From contig CP092874.1 in NCBI GenBank assembly GCA_030710605.1, forward strand, positions 68,133,011 through 68,197,010: a stretch of DNA of 64,000 nucleotides, read 5' to 3'. The stretch comes from Cordylochernes scorpioides (taxonomy: Eukaryota > Arthropoda > Arachnida > Pseudoscorpiones > Chernetidae). The first letter of the stretch is position 1, and the number at the start of each line of letters is the position of its first letter. The notes under the pieces are model-generated. The model did not search any database. It had not been told where the DNA came from and saw only the letters and a program-made list of their open reading frames with translations. Below are positions 55,400 to 64,000 of this stretch, piece after piece. Position numbers and translations under genes: made by a program.

Positions 55400-56899
55400 T
55401 TGAGAGTGGTGAAAGCTTGTTGGCAGTTTTATGGTCTATTTGAAAGATGTAGTTTTCTCGGTGTTCGTAAGTGTTGTGTTTCGACGTTGTTGCGGAATTA
55501 GTAAAAATGTTATTCAATGATGTCAGGTTTAGATGTGAGTAAAAGTGCGACTTTCGACGTGGACACGCTTTGGGATGAGATGTGTCACAGGCATGAAGGC
55601 GTCCTTGGCCTGAGAGGGAGAAAAATTGTTGTGATGCGCTGTGACACGAGTGAGTGAATTGAATGGAAAGGTGTCACGTGAAGTCTTTGTTTTTGGTACA
55701 GCATCTAACTTGTTTCACCACGAATAAAAAATTTACTAGTCATGGGTGGTGTTTGTACAAAACACATTGAGATATTTTGGATGCTAGTGGATGTGGCACG
55801 TTTAGTGGCGACGATATGGAGCTTGTGTTGCTGGCGATTGATTTGTTGCTAAGTCGAGCGCTAATAGATGGTGGCCAATTTGAGAAAGTGATGGGCGAGT
55901 GTGTTGAAGTTTGTTGAGAGAGATGTGCGGATGATTAATAATTATGCATGTTAAAGGAAAGGACGAGGGAATGACACTACATTGGATTTTTAACTTGTTT
56001 TGGGGAAGGATAGTTACTTTTCTAGTTGTGATTTTGTAGATATTGTATCTTTCGATTTTTGCAATTAAAAAAAAATGCGTTTCACCTATGTTTATTAAAA
56101 TTTTAATATATCGTTGATTATGGTAGTGCGAAAATTATCCTTGTAAAAGGGAAATGGCGTGATAGTGACTTATAATTTGACTGGGGCGTTTACATAAAAT
56201 AGTGAACATAACAATGATTTCTGCGAAGTTTTGAGTATTTGATTAAAAAATTGGTGTTTTGCTATAAAAATAAGATATTAAGAAAAACACACAAATAAAT
56301 TTAGAATTATGTTTCGAGTAATTAAAAAAATAATGATTTTTTTTCTTATGTAAAATTGAAAGTAATGAATTGAAATTTATGTCACTTAAAATAGATTAAA
56401 AATTGATAAATGAGGGTGTAAAAAATTTAAAATTTGAATTGAAATGATATAAAAATGGTAAAAATTGATTTAAAATGATTACAGTGAAAATAAACATTAA
56501 ATTTATGGAGAATCAAGTTGTGAGCTTGAGGAGAAAGTTATGTAGGTTTTTAAAACTTACAGATTTGAGGATTGTTCAGTTAGGAAACTTGATCTTTAGT
56601 TGTCGTCCTGATGACGCGGAAGACGTCCCATGTAGGGCGTGTAGAAGCTTGTGACTTCTGTTTGGCGACGGCGGCATGTCGCCTGGAAGATGGTTGAGTT
56701 GCATGGTCGAGTTGGGGAACTTCTCACCGGCTTATTTTGCGCGATTTTCGGCTGTGTCGTTGGGAGGAAGATTGCTTGGTCGTTTCGTTGGAATGGCGGG
56801 TTGGTTCCTCCATCTTTGCTCTTCCTCGCTTCTATCTGGACAGACTTCCTACCTTCTTCGTTGTGGTCTCCTTCGATTTGGTCATCCTGTCGACTTATC
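55400..56899. other. Noncoding leader region of the minus gypsy
   Basis: AT-rich in 56000-56560. No gag, protease or RT is recognised on minus. Short overlapping plus ORFs at 56651-56957 have no homology I know. gtcgacttatctgtgataag occurs twice at 56888-56931, spanning the LTR edge. Confidence 0.45.
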
Positions 56900-57649
56900 T
56901 GTGATAAGGTCTTGTCGACTTATCTGTGATAAGATATCCTGTCGACTCTCGCTATAGCTGTGGTAACCGAGGGTCAAACCTGTAGTAACCGAGAGGGACA
57001 GTCAGGGCGTGGAGAGTTTTCCAGTACCTCTCTGCACCTTGGAGGACCTTTAACAGTTCTCACAGAGTACAGGCAGTCGTGGTCGAGGCAGAGTGGAAAG
57101 CTTGGGAATGTCCACACACAAAAAACGAAGAGACACAGTTGTAGTAGGAAAGTTCCATGAACAGATAGGAGACGAGCTAAGAGCAAGATGGAGTTAGAAG
57201 AATTCTTACTGTTTTACATGGTCAATGAGGTGGTCCTGGGTACAACCGACAAGGGCGCACGCTGATGGTGTAGTGACTGTAAGTTCGCTAAAACCAAGGT
57301 TTTTATATACCTTTGCCGAGGAGGGAAATATGCGAGAATTTTGGACTTTGAACGGGTCCAAAGGGCGTAGGGGCTTCTGCGCTATTCTGCTCCCTTTGAC
57401 CTTGATGGCAACGACTTGCCAAATTCCTCTTTAGGGTTGATTTCTATCTCGATCTCTTGCCTAGCTCAGCTCTTAATCTATTACATAGTTTTATTTATTC
57501 ATCCTCAGTTTGTACAAAGTACATTACATGTGGTGATGCAATGACACCTGTCAATCATACTATAATTATTCATAGATGTGTTTCTATATACAACATGACA
57601 ATCTTGTTATAAGTATTATACAATATAGGGTTGTTGGTTTAAATTACCA
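56900..57649 (-). repeat. 5' LTR of the minus gypsy
   Basis: 750 bp. Minus sense starts TGGTAATTTAAACC at 57649, has ggtatataaaaacc as a TATA box (about 57300) and ends CTTATCACA. The inner boundary could shift by one 20 bp repeat unit. Confidence 0.68.
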
Positions 57650-57760
57650 TATATACATACTTGTATACTTGTGTACATAGACCATAAATCTGTACATAGA
57701 CAGGAAAAGCACATATATTTTTATAATATAAATGAGTTTTAAAAATTGTAAAAAAAAAAA

Positions 57761-57806
57761 ATCGGGAATCGAACCAGGCGAGCATTCTACCACTGAACCA
57801 AAAGTA
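57761..57806 (-). pseudogene. tRNA-Gly-like fragment lacking the anticodon 3' arm
   Basis: Minus reads GGTTCAGTGGTAGAATGCTC and GCCTG, then directly GTTCGATTCCCG. The A box, D arm and start of the anticodon arm match tRNA-Gly(GCC), and the B box and T arm are intact. About 15-20 bases between them are missing and the acceptor stem does not pair. It is followed by an A/T run, so it may be a SINE head. Confidence 0.6.
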
Positions 57807-58700
57807 AGCGGTGACAGAATTGTTGATGACTCTGATTCTTGTATATTTTAATAATAAAAATAAAAAGTCCTTTATAAATATAGTGTCAATATAAATTAAT
57901 CACAGGTATTTAAAATATTAATATTTAAACCTTGTTTGAAAAAAAACAATCATAGCCTTTGTTTACATGGTGCCGTAACATCACAACCAATGGCTCAAAT
58001 TAGGCCAAATGTCGAGGACTCTCCCAGTTTTTCCAGATTCTACTATATATACTGTTAAAATTTCAGTCAGATATCCCTCTCTGAGATTAAGGTTCAATGT
58101 AGGAAATAGGTACATTGAAGAATACTGAAGGTGCTAGCACGCTAAGTCTGACAGCCCTAATCGTCTTCAGACGTTGAACCCACATGGAGATAATTTCAAG
58201 CTTTGAAGGGGGGCCGAGACAAGCCTCACTTCCACATTACTTTATTAATACATTTTTTTTCTTTTCATCACTACCTATTTTACATATCTATTTTACTTAA
58301 GTTTCATGCATTGAAAGAACAAAACAATAAATTTACATAACAATTACAATTTAGCTGTGGCGATACTAGAATACAAAGGATAATAATTATTATCTTAATC
58401 AGAGAGGCCTAGAAAAAAAATAAACGCGAGCGCGCTAGAGAACAGTATTTCACCAAAATTGAAGAAATAGGAATTTATATAGCAATCATAAACCAAAATG
58501 ATCTATGCAAATGAACTTGAAAATGAAACTTAAAATTATGTAAATTTAGATTCATATTATTAATGTGAAAAAAATAGGAAGAAAAATATAAATAGATAAT
58601 TAGTGAAGAACACAGATGACTTCCAAACAACCAGTTGAAAAGAGATAATTCTCAGAATCTTCAAAAGAAGCAACTTTACCTAGAACCCATGGAGAATAGA
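57807..58700. other. Spacer with a Helitron-like fragment
   Basis: 58020-58075 matches the stretch ccagattctactatatatac of the Helitron-like repeats (26265 region). Nothing else recognised. Confidence 0.4.
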
Positions 58701-58701
58701 T

Positions 58702-59010
58702 TTGTGGAAGAATAAAAAAAAATTGAAGCGAAAATGTCTTGATATTTCTGAACCATCAATAATAGTACAGGAAGAAGACACAAAGGTTAAAGTTTCTAAC
58801 CAGGTGTTGCGCATGTGTAACATCTGCCTGGAAAACTTCCCAGATGAAGCCTCACTGTTAACCCACTTTCTCGAACATCAAGACACTGAAGTGCCTTGAA
58901 AATATTTTCTGATTGAGCCAGGAAAAGAAACCAAGTTTGTCGATAAGAGAGGAGAAAACTCGATACTGCAATGTATGCAAATTAGTGGCTTATGACCCTG
59001 AAGTGTGACG
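58702..59010 (+). pseudogene. C2H2 zinc-finger remnant
   Basis: The ORF 58702-58899 contains CNICLENFPDEASLLTHFLE followed by H, a canonical C-x2-C-x12-H-x3-H finger, and ends after DTEVP. In another frame slightly downstream (about 58965) RYCNVCKLVAYDPEV looks like the start of a further finger. It is unrelated in style to the CPHCDYR arrays. It could be an exon of a host gene or a broken retrocopy. Confidence 0.45.
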
Positions 59011-59448
59011 TTTCGGTAAAAGCGTCGTTACCATCATAGGAATAGCATGTGACATAGAGATAGACAAATATATAACTTAAGCAGCTAAAGTCATATTTGG
59101 GAAGATAAAATATCAGATAATAAAGGGCACAGAAGCATTGCGAGGACCACGCAGTGTCAGAGGCATGTCAGAAGCGTTCCCCGAGCCACCGTGGGTGAGA
59201 GGCGTAAGAAAGGGGGGGGGGCTGTTGACAGATTCCGCCGGGGTTTCAAGTTGCTGGAATGTGCTAACGAGGCCTCTGGTATGTGAAATTTTCCAACCCC
59301 CCCCCGGGTGTCAAAGGACATTTGAAAAAAAATGGGGGGAGGGGCCCTTCTGGCCCTATATACTGTGTAACACATCCATGAAATCATTAATAAATTTGGT
59401 AATCTATAAAAAAACATCTTCTGGAGATTTATATATATATACTAGCCG
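59011..59448. other. Spacer with G and C homopolymers
   Basis: At 59000 a plus-strand gtgacgtttcggtaa resembles the PLE-like tails. 59210-59345 has runs of G and C. A 137-codon ORF (59138-59551) has no recognisable similarity. Confidence 0.35.
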
Positions 59449-59480
59449 AGTGGCCCGGGCAACGCCCGGGTTTTACCCGA
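59449..59480 (-). other. Putative Helitron 3' terminus
   Basis: Minus reads CCCGGGCGTTGCCCGGG (a 7 bp GC stem with a 3-base loop), then CCACTCGG, then CTAG and T. Helitrons end in CTRR preceded by such a hairpin and insert between A and T. It lies downstream of the Rep/helicase gene in the same orientation. An RTE-like LINE tail followed by a TA repeat is the alternative. Confidence 0.5.
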
Positions 59481-59675
59481 CTGGACCCGGCTTCGCCTGG
59501 GTAGTGTTCGAGCGAGGTTTATTCATGAATGGAGGCCCCAACTGTTTGTAAACTCAATGTAATGAATTTTCTTTCAGCAAAATGGAGATAAATTGCAAAG
59601 AGCAATATCGAAAATGCGTGTAAAAAAATCTGAAATATAGGATCCATTTCACAAACACATCTAATGAATAGAGTG

Positions 59676-59845
59676 CTGTTTGGAGGAGTGGTCTAAACTG
59701 TTAATTTTTAAAAACCATGACCCGGGGTCATCGAATGCAGATTCAGACACTTTGTTCTGAAAAAAAAAATTGCCCCAATGGCTCCTGATTCTTGAAAAAG
59801 TCCAACCCCTCCAGTGAGTGCAAGTAACCAAACTGGGCTTTTATT
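59676..59845 (+). repeat. SINE fragment (family of 34656-34967)
   Basis: Shares ggtctaaac, aaaaagtccaacccc and gtgagtgcaagtaaccaaac with the full-length SINE. The B box is degraded. Confidence 0.65.
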
Positions 59846-61471
59846 CTTAAAAATAAAAAAAATCTAATGATTAGTGTAAATAAAGGAAAATGGTCGGCAC
59901 AACCTGAAAATTTCACTTTGTCCACTTCACTCTCGGCTGTCCAAGAAGAAACAGCCAGAGCAAACATTTTAAAGGGCACCTAATCCGGCATTTACATATC
60001 TAAATAGTTAAGCAACTTTTATAAATGTAATATATTTCTGCAATATTGAAATACCTGGACTTGGATGAATTTTGTATTAGTTATTGTTGCAGTTTTAGAA
60101 AAGTGTGGGAAATTGGATATTTTAACAAAAGAATATAATTTTTAAAATGGTATATAAAATAAAAAGGAAATTTGCATAATTTTCTAATAGTCAAGGGCAA
60201 TTGTAAAAATACCAAAAAAGCAAGACCAAATAAAAAAAAATATATATATGTGTGATGTTTCAGTAACAGCATTGTTGCCATATAAAGACAAAATTACTGA
60301 ATGTATTCAGTACCTTTGTCTAAAGATAGCCAAAATGTAACTGAAACCACACATAATGTAATTATTTGTATTCGGTCTTGCTTCCTTTTTTTTTTTAATC
60401 ATCCCTAGTACGCGTGGTACAGGCCATGATAACCATGGTGGGTAGGTAGCGACTGCTTTTACTGTAAGCGCACCACATGTCTACAAATGTGATACATTGC
60501 TACCAGCTAAATGCATTTTCACTATGGTGTGATTTCCACATGATGGATCTGTAGACACATTATCTCTCCAGAGCTTAAGGTAGCAAACAGTACTTTCACA
60601 TTATATAAATATCAATGCCAAAATCCAGAGTTATGATAGCATGTTGCAGTGTAATGTAGACCTGCAGGATGGGAAAAAGCAATATTATTTCCGGCTTTAA
60701 TTTGAAAAAGTATTATGAAACGTAAAAAATATAATCTTAACTTTTGAAGCATGAAAAAATGCTAACTTGATGTGTATCAATTTAGTCTAAAAACAAACAG
60801 CATGTAAAAGTAAGCACCAATCGAAAGCATTTATTAGCTCTAACAGTGCTGCCCCCAGCGGTAAAAGACTGGAGCTAACGCTTCACGGGTTGGTAAAGTT
60901 TCTGTTAATATTACATTAACTTAACAATATTCCATGTCTTGCTAACACAAATTTTAAAAAATAATATGCATAAAAATAATGCAATTCTAAAAATCATAAA
61001 TGAAGCATCATTAAATTAAATGGGAGAGAAATGGTGTTCCAAAATATTTTTTTGTTGTAAAACTTTGACCTTTATATTTTAACAAATTCTTAATGTACAT
61101 AACCCAAACCAAATTGTCTATAAAATTCTGCAAACAAATATAATATTTTAGAGGCATGAAAATTCTAATGGTGTAAAAATCAAAACAGCAAAGTTATCCT
61201 GATAAATGCAATGAGCTATGATAAGGTGTGTTGCAGGCTAACAAAAACTTTAATTGAACCAGAAATGTTGATACCATAAAAAAAAAAACAATTTTCAAGA
61301 ATAGAGTTATGTGAATGAATTAAATGTGAAAAAAATTAAAATAAAATAAAGTAAAAAAAGCTTTATTGATGAAACAACAGTAGAGCAATAATGATAACAA
61401 ATTATGTATTTACAAAAGTCAAGCTTCCCAAAATCATTATTCGAAGAAATCTCTTTAAAAATTGTCAAAAT
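59846..61471. other. Region downstream of the Helitron gene, with small repeats
   Basis: Holds a minus-strand SINE piece (60393-60490, ccatggtgggtagg) and a palindrome at 60245-60355 whose centre pairs tactgaat with attcagta. Otherwise AT-rich with no gene seen. Confidence 0.5.
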
Positions 61472-64000
61472 CTAGATCAAAGCCCCCTGATAAACAATAT
61501 TGCCTGTCTTGCTAAAAGTAGAACTAAAGACAAATAAATTTTTAGGGCTGGAAACACGGGAGCATGCTACATAGAGTTGCCCATGCGAGAAACAGGGAGA
61601 CTCAAGATGCACACCAACAACTTGCAATGTTTGACCCTGAGATTTATTAATTGTCATAGCAAAGGCAACCATAACTGGGAATTGCAAGCGTCTAAACTTA
61701 AAAGGCAGATCATTTGGAATAATAGGTATTCTAGGAATAAGGACCTCTTCCCCTCGAAAAGAGCCAGTTAAAATCCGAGCCTGGAGAACATTAGTGCCCA
61801 TTTGAGTGATGCATAATCTAGTGCCATTGCAGAGACGGGGTGGATCAAGGTTTCGTATTAAAATTACTGGCACACCAACTTTTAGTACAATTTTGTGTGA
61901 AGGTGTACCAGACAATTCTAGTGAATTCAAAAATTCAGGGGGATACGACACAGATTCATCAGGATCAACCATTGTATCAATTGATCTATAGATTTTGCTT
62001 TCACCCGGGATTGAATTTAATATTGTATTATTTATTTCTAGCACAGTGCTATTTTTGGGGGCTAAAATAGTGCGGGCACATAACCATTCTTCAGATAAAT
62101 AGTTTACACCTATATTAGGGAAAACCTTTTCATACAGACTTTCTGAAGATTCCACCACTTGGCAAAAAGTATTTGAAAACTGGATATTACCCTCGGAATC
62201 AGTTTCTAGTTGACCTTCTCCTATCTTTAAGAGTTCGTCTGCAAATTGTGCAGCAGTGGTATCATTATGGAGTTGAACTCTCATGTTGACCGTGAGGTGC
62301 ATTTTCACAATATGGCTCCAAAGATAAGAAGACTTTAAACAGGCATTCAGCTCATCAGCAGGTGTACCTCTAGTGACTACTGGAAGAGTCTGTCGGAAAT
62401 CACCGGCCAAAAGCACTACTAAACCACCCATGGGTTGTGGATCATCACGGATATCCTGTAATGTCCGATCAAGGGCTTCCAAGGCAATTTTATGGGCCAT
62501 GGTGCACTCATCCCAAACCAGCAACTTACAGCTACGTAAGAGTGAAGCTTTATCACTATTTTTTCGTATATTGCAAACAGCAGTCTGGCCCTCCGCAAAA
62601 GTCAGAGGTAATTTCAGCACTGAATGTGCAGTTCTTCCGCCCGCAAGCAATGTTGCAGCTATCCCTGAGGAAGCAACAGCAATGGCAATATTTTGTGCCT
62701 TCCTAATCATTGCTAATAGAAGATTCAAAAGAAATGTTTTACCTGTTCCCCCCGGCGCATCTAAAAATATAATTATGGGTTGTGACAAATTAATTTTTGC
62801 TAAGACAGCATCAAAAACTCTTCTTTGTTCTGGCAAGAGTTTGGGCAGCATGGATGCAACATTGTCTTCAAGTTCTGCCGTATCATACGCAAGTTCTCTC
62901 AAAATGTCAGAATTGGTAACCACATTTCTCCTGGGTGCTCCTAAGCCTAATTCCTGCAGTTTCTTCCCACATATAGATACGACACGATCCTCAATGTTAC
63001 ACAATGTTTCATTATATATCAGATCATTATACCTGATGGAGGAATCGAGAAGCTGATAACGATGAAGAATATCACTTGCCATCTCATCTCTATAGGTAAG
63101 CCATAACTGCTGAGGGTTCGAAATTGTGCACGTAGAAATTAATATGGCAAACAATTGCCTTACTCTTGTAGGAGCCTGACAAAGAACGGCCTCATCCATT
63201 GTGACAACCCAATGGTTATCATTCTCCAATAATCCAATAGCTGCGCATGTTTCTCTAAATGTTTCGTATTGACTGCCATTAACAATCTTCAAATATGCGA
63301 AGGAAGTTGGTCCCTTGATGTTATGTAGTAACATACGTAAACAAAAGCATTCAAAGTTACTGACATGCACAGCGTAAACCCGTCCAATAGTGTCTGATCT
63401 CTTCACTCCAGGCTGTCCTTCGACCAGCTTGCCTTGAACGCGCCTTCTCCATTCGTGGGCAGAAGAATTCCAAGTGTAGTATTGGGGAACATCTGGATAG
63501 AGCAGGGTCCTAGCAAAGGAATCAGTTTGGCATAATGAAAAAAATGCAGTCAGGGTTGTCCTTGGTGGATTACGCATTCGATGGGCAAGAGTGTTTTGAT
63601 TGAAATATATCCGTTCTCCATTCTCAAGATGCACAGCTAAATGGATAACAGCTGGATGGCGTTGGTGTAAAGGGAAGCTGAGAAGACGCCAAACAGCTTC
63701 ATTGCTGCTTATGTATCTGGCACACTGATACATTCGCACCTCATTTTGAGGGTCAGGACCTCTACCTTCTCTGCGTAAATTAATAATAGCTTGATCACTG
63801 CCCTTATTGACATATTTGCAAATATATTTTATTGCCTTAACAGAACTACAGTTCTCAACATTGATATGTGCACAAAACATCTTCGATAGCAATGGAGAAT
63901 AAGGCACCACCCAACGATTGTCAATTGTGACCTCTTCTCGTCCACGTATTTTAACCTTTGCAGTAAAGCCACCTGCTTCAGGTGCGCGTCTCCTATATAA
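61472..64000 (-). CDS. Helitron Rep/helicase (RepHel), N-terminal part outside the window
   Basis: The frame is open from the right edge to a stop at 61472, 842 residues without interruption. The visible N-terminal part ends the Rep nuclease region with YICKYVNKGSD, the two-tyrosine motif of HUH Rep proteins. A linker follows. The helicase part is Pif1-like: Walker A DAPGGTGKTFLLN, Walker B LLVWDECTMAHK, GDFRQTLPVV, a C-terminal FAMTINKSQGQTL and YVACSRVSSPKNLFV. It ends NIVYQGALI, a usual Helitron C-terminus. The protein should nick and unwind DNA for rolling-circle transposition. The histidine motif lies beyond 64000. No stops or frameshifts are seen, so this is one of the best preserved genes here. 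Confidence 0.95.
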   Translation of the reverse strand, partial: LYRRRAPEAGGFTAKVKIRGREEVTIDNRWVVPYSPLLSKMFCAHINVENCSSVKAIKYICKYVNKGSDQAIINLRREGRGPDPQNEVRMYQCARYISSNEAVWRLLSFPLHQRHPAVIHLAVHLENGERIYFNQNTLAHRMRNPPRTTLTAFFSLCQTDSFARTLLYPDVPQYYTWNSSAHEWRRRVQGKLVEGQPGVKRSDTIGRVYAVHVSNFECFCLRMLLHNIKGPTSFAYLKIVNGSQYETFRETCAAIGLLENDNHWVVTMDEAVLCQAPTRVRQLFAILISTCTISNPQQLWLTYRDEMASDILHRYQLLDSSIRYNDLIYNETLCNIEDRVVSICGKKLQELGLGAPRRNVVTNSDILRELAYDTAELEDNVASMLPKLLPEQRRVFDAVLAKINLSQPIIIFLDAPGGTGKTFLLNLLLAMIRKAQNIAIAVASSGIAATLLAGGRTAHSVLKLPLTFAEGQTAVCNIRKNSDKASLLRSCKLLVWDECTMAHKIALEALDRTLQDIRDDPQPMGGLVVLLAGDFRQTLPVVTRGTPADELNACLKSSYLWSHIVKMHLTVNMRVQLHNDTTAAQFADELLKIGEGQLETDSEGNIQFSNTFCQVVESSESLYEKVFPNIGVNYLSEEWLCARTILAPKNSTVLEINNTILNSIPGESKIYRSIDTMVDPDESVSYPPEFLNSLELSGTPSHKIVLKVGVPVILIRNLDPPRLCNGTRLCITQMGTNVLQARILTGSFRGEEVLIPRIPIIPNDLPFKFRRLQFPVMVAFAMTINKSQGQTLQVVGVHLESPCFSHGQLYVACSRVSSPKNLFVFSSTFSKTGNIVYQGALI

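Larger units (their letters stand above)
47183..57649 (-). mobile_element. Ty3/gypsy element on minus, split by a copia element
   Basis: The LTRs are 56900-57649 (5', minus) and 47183-48283 (3'), with minus-sense ends TGGTAATTT and CTTATCACA. TATA lies on both outer sides (47179-47182 and 57650-57653), a possible 4 bp target duplication. Integrase pieces lie on both sides of the copia insertion. The region between the 5' LTR and integrase (about 1.5 kb) is too short for gag and RT and shows neither, so it is internally deleted. A TATATAAAA box is present in the LTR on minus. Confidence 0.7.

Noticed and set aside
56651-57186. Several overlapping ORFs of 66-93 codons on both strands
   Set aside because: They lie in and beside the gypsy LTR, overlap in several frames, and the one at 57186-56974 recurs at 47822-47610 only because the LTR is repeated.
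1-64000. A novel multi-gene defence or metabolic system
   Set aside because: All substantial coding regions belong to known transposon classes or zinc-finger arrays, in mixed orientation and mostly broken; nothing suggests a co-regulated cluster.

Overview
The window is eukaryotic and AT-rich, and almost entirely made of transposable elements. It most likely comes from an arthropod, probably an insect. The evidence is the combination of Ty3/gypsy, copia and Penelope-like elements, a mariner, a Tc1 transposon, a Helitron, long C2H2 zinc-finger arrays of the CPHCDYR type and a short interstitial TTAGG-like tract. The species assignment is inference. A 100-N assembly gap lies at 16584-16683. I see no clear single-copy host gene and no rRNA, CRISPR array or operon.

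Layout. (1) 1-15080 is a four-deep nest of LTR retrotransposons. A gypsy element (K02A2.6-like pol, + strand, 3' LTR 14277-14498) is split inside pol by an 11.6 kb LTR element (1371-12937, flanked by ACAA). That element holds a complete but internally deleted gypsy (5853-8722, CTAT target duplication) and an inverted third LTR. The outer gypsy itself abuts a minus-strand LTR fragment (14499-15080) with a tRNA-Ala primer site. (2) 15344-19335 holds a pogo/Tigger-like remnant lacking its catalytic core, the gap, a minus-strand copia gag with its LTR, and a minus-strand gypsy gag. (3) 19480-24430 is a zinc-finger pseudogene locus duplicated at 40140-43015. The first copy carries a 5'-truncated LINE that the second copy lacks. 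(4) 24674-29360 holds Helitron-like repeats, pogo-like elements and a mariner nested in one of them. (5) 29365-39700 holds an LTR pair, a solo LTR with a minisatellite, a tRNA-derived SINE, and a gypsy pol fossil split by an apparently intact Tc1 transposon (37931-39349). (6) 40140-42272 is the better preserved zinc-finger array, with one frameshift. (7) 43018-46250 holds two head-to-head Penelope-like elements with GIY-YIG endonuclease domains and a hammerhead-ribozyme-like motif in the tail. A LINE interrupts one of them. (8) 47183-57649 is a minus-strand gypsy element split by a copia element (51603-55178), whose 3' LTR is in turn split by another LINE. (9) 57761-64000 holds tRNA- and SINE-derived fragments, a zinc-finger remnant, and a Helitron Rep/helicase gene that runs off the right edge.

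The genes do not form one pathway. Each belongs to an independent mobile element, and relations between them are insertional. Several insertions can be ordered in time because both target duplications, or an empty copy of the target, are present in the window. The items most worth following up are the Tc1 element with an intact 343-residue transposase and unusual catalytic spacing, the ribozyme-like motifs, the -/+/- LTR composite, and the Helitron gene. All identifications come from reading motifs; no database search was possible.
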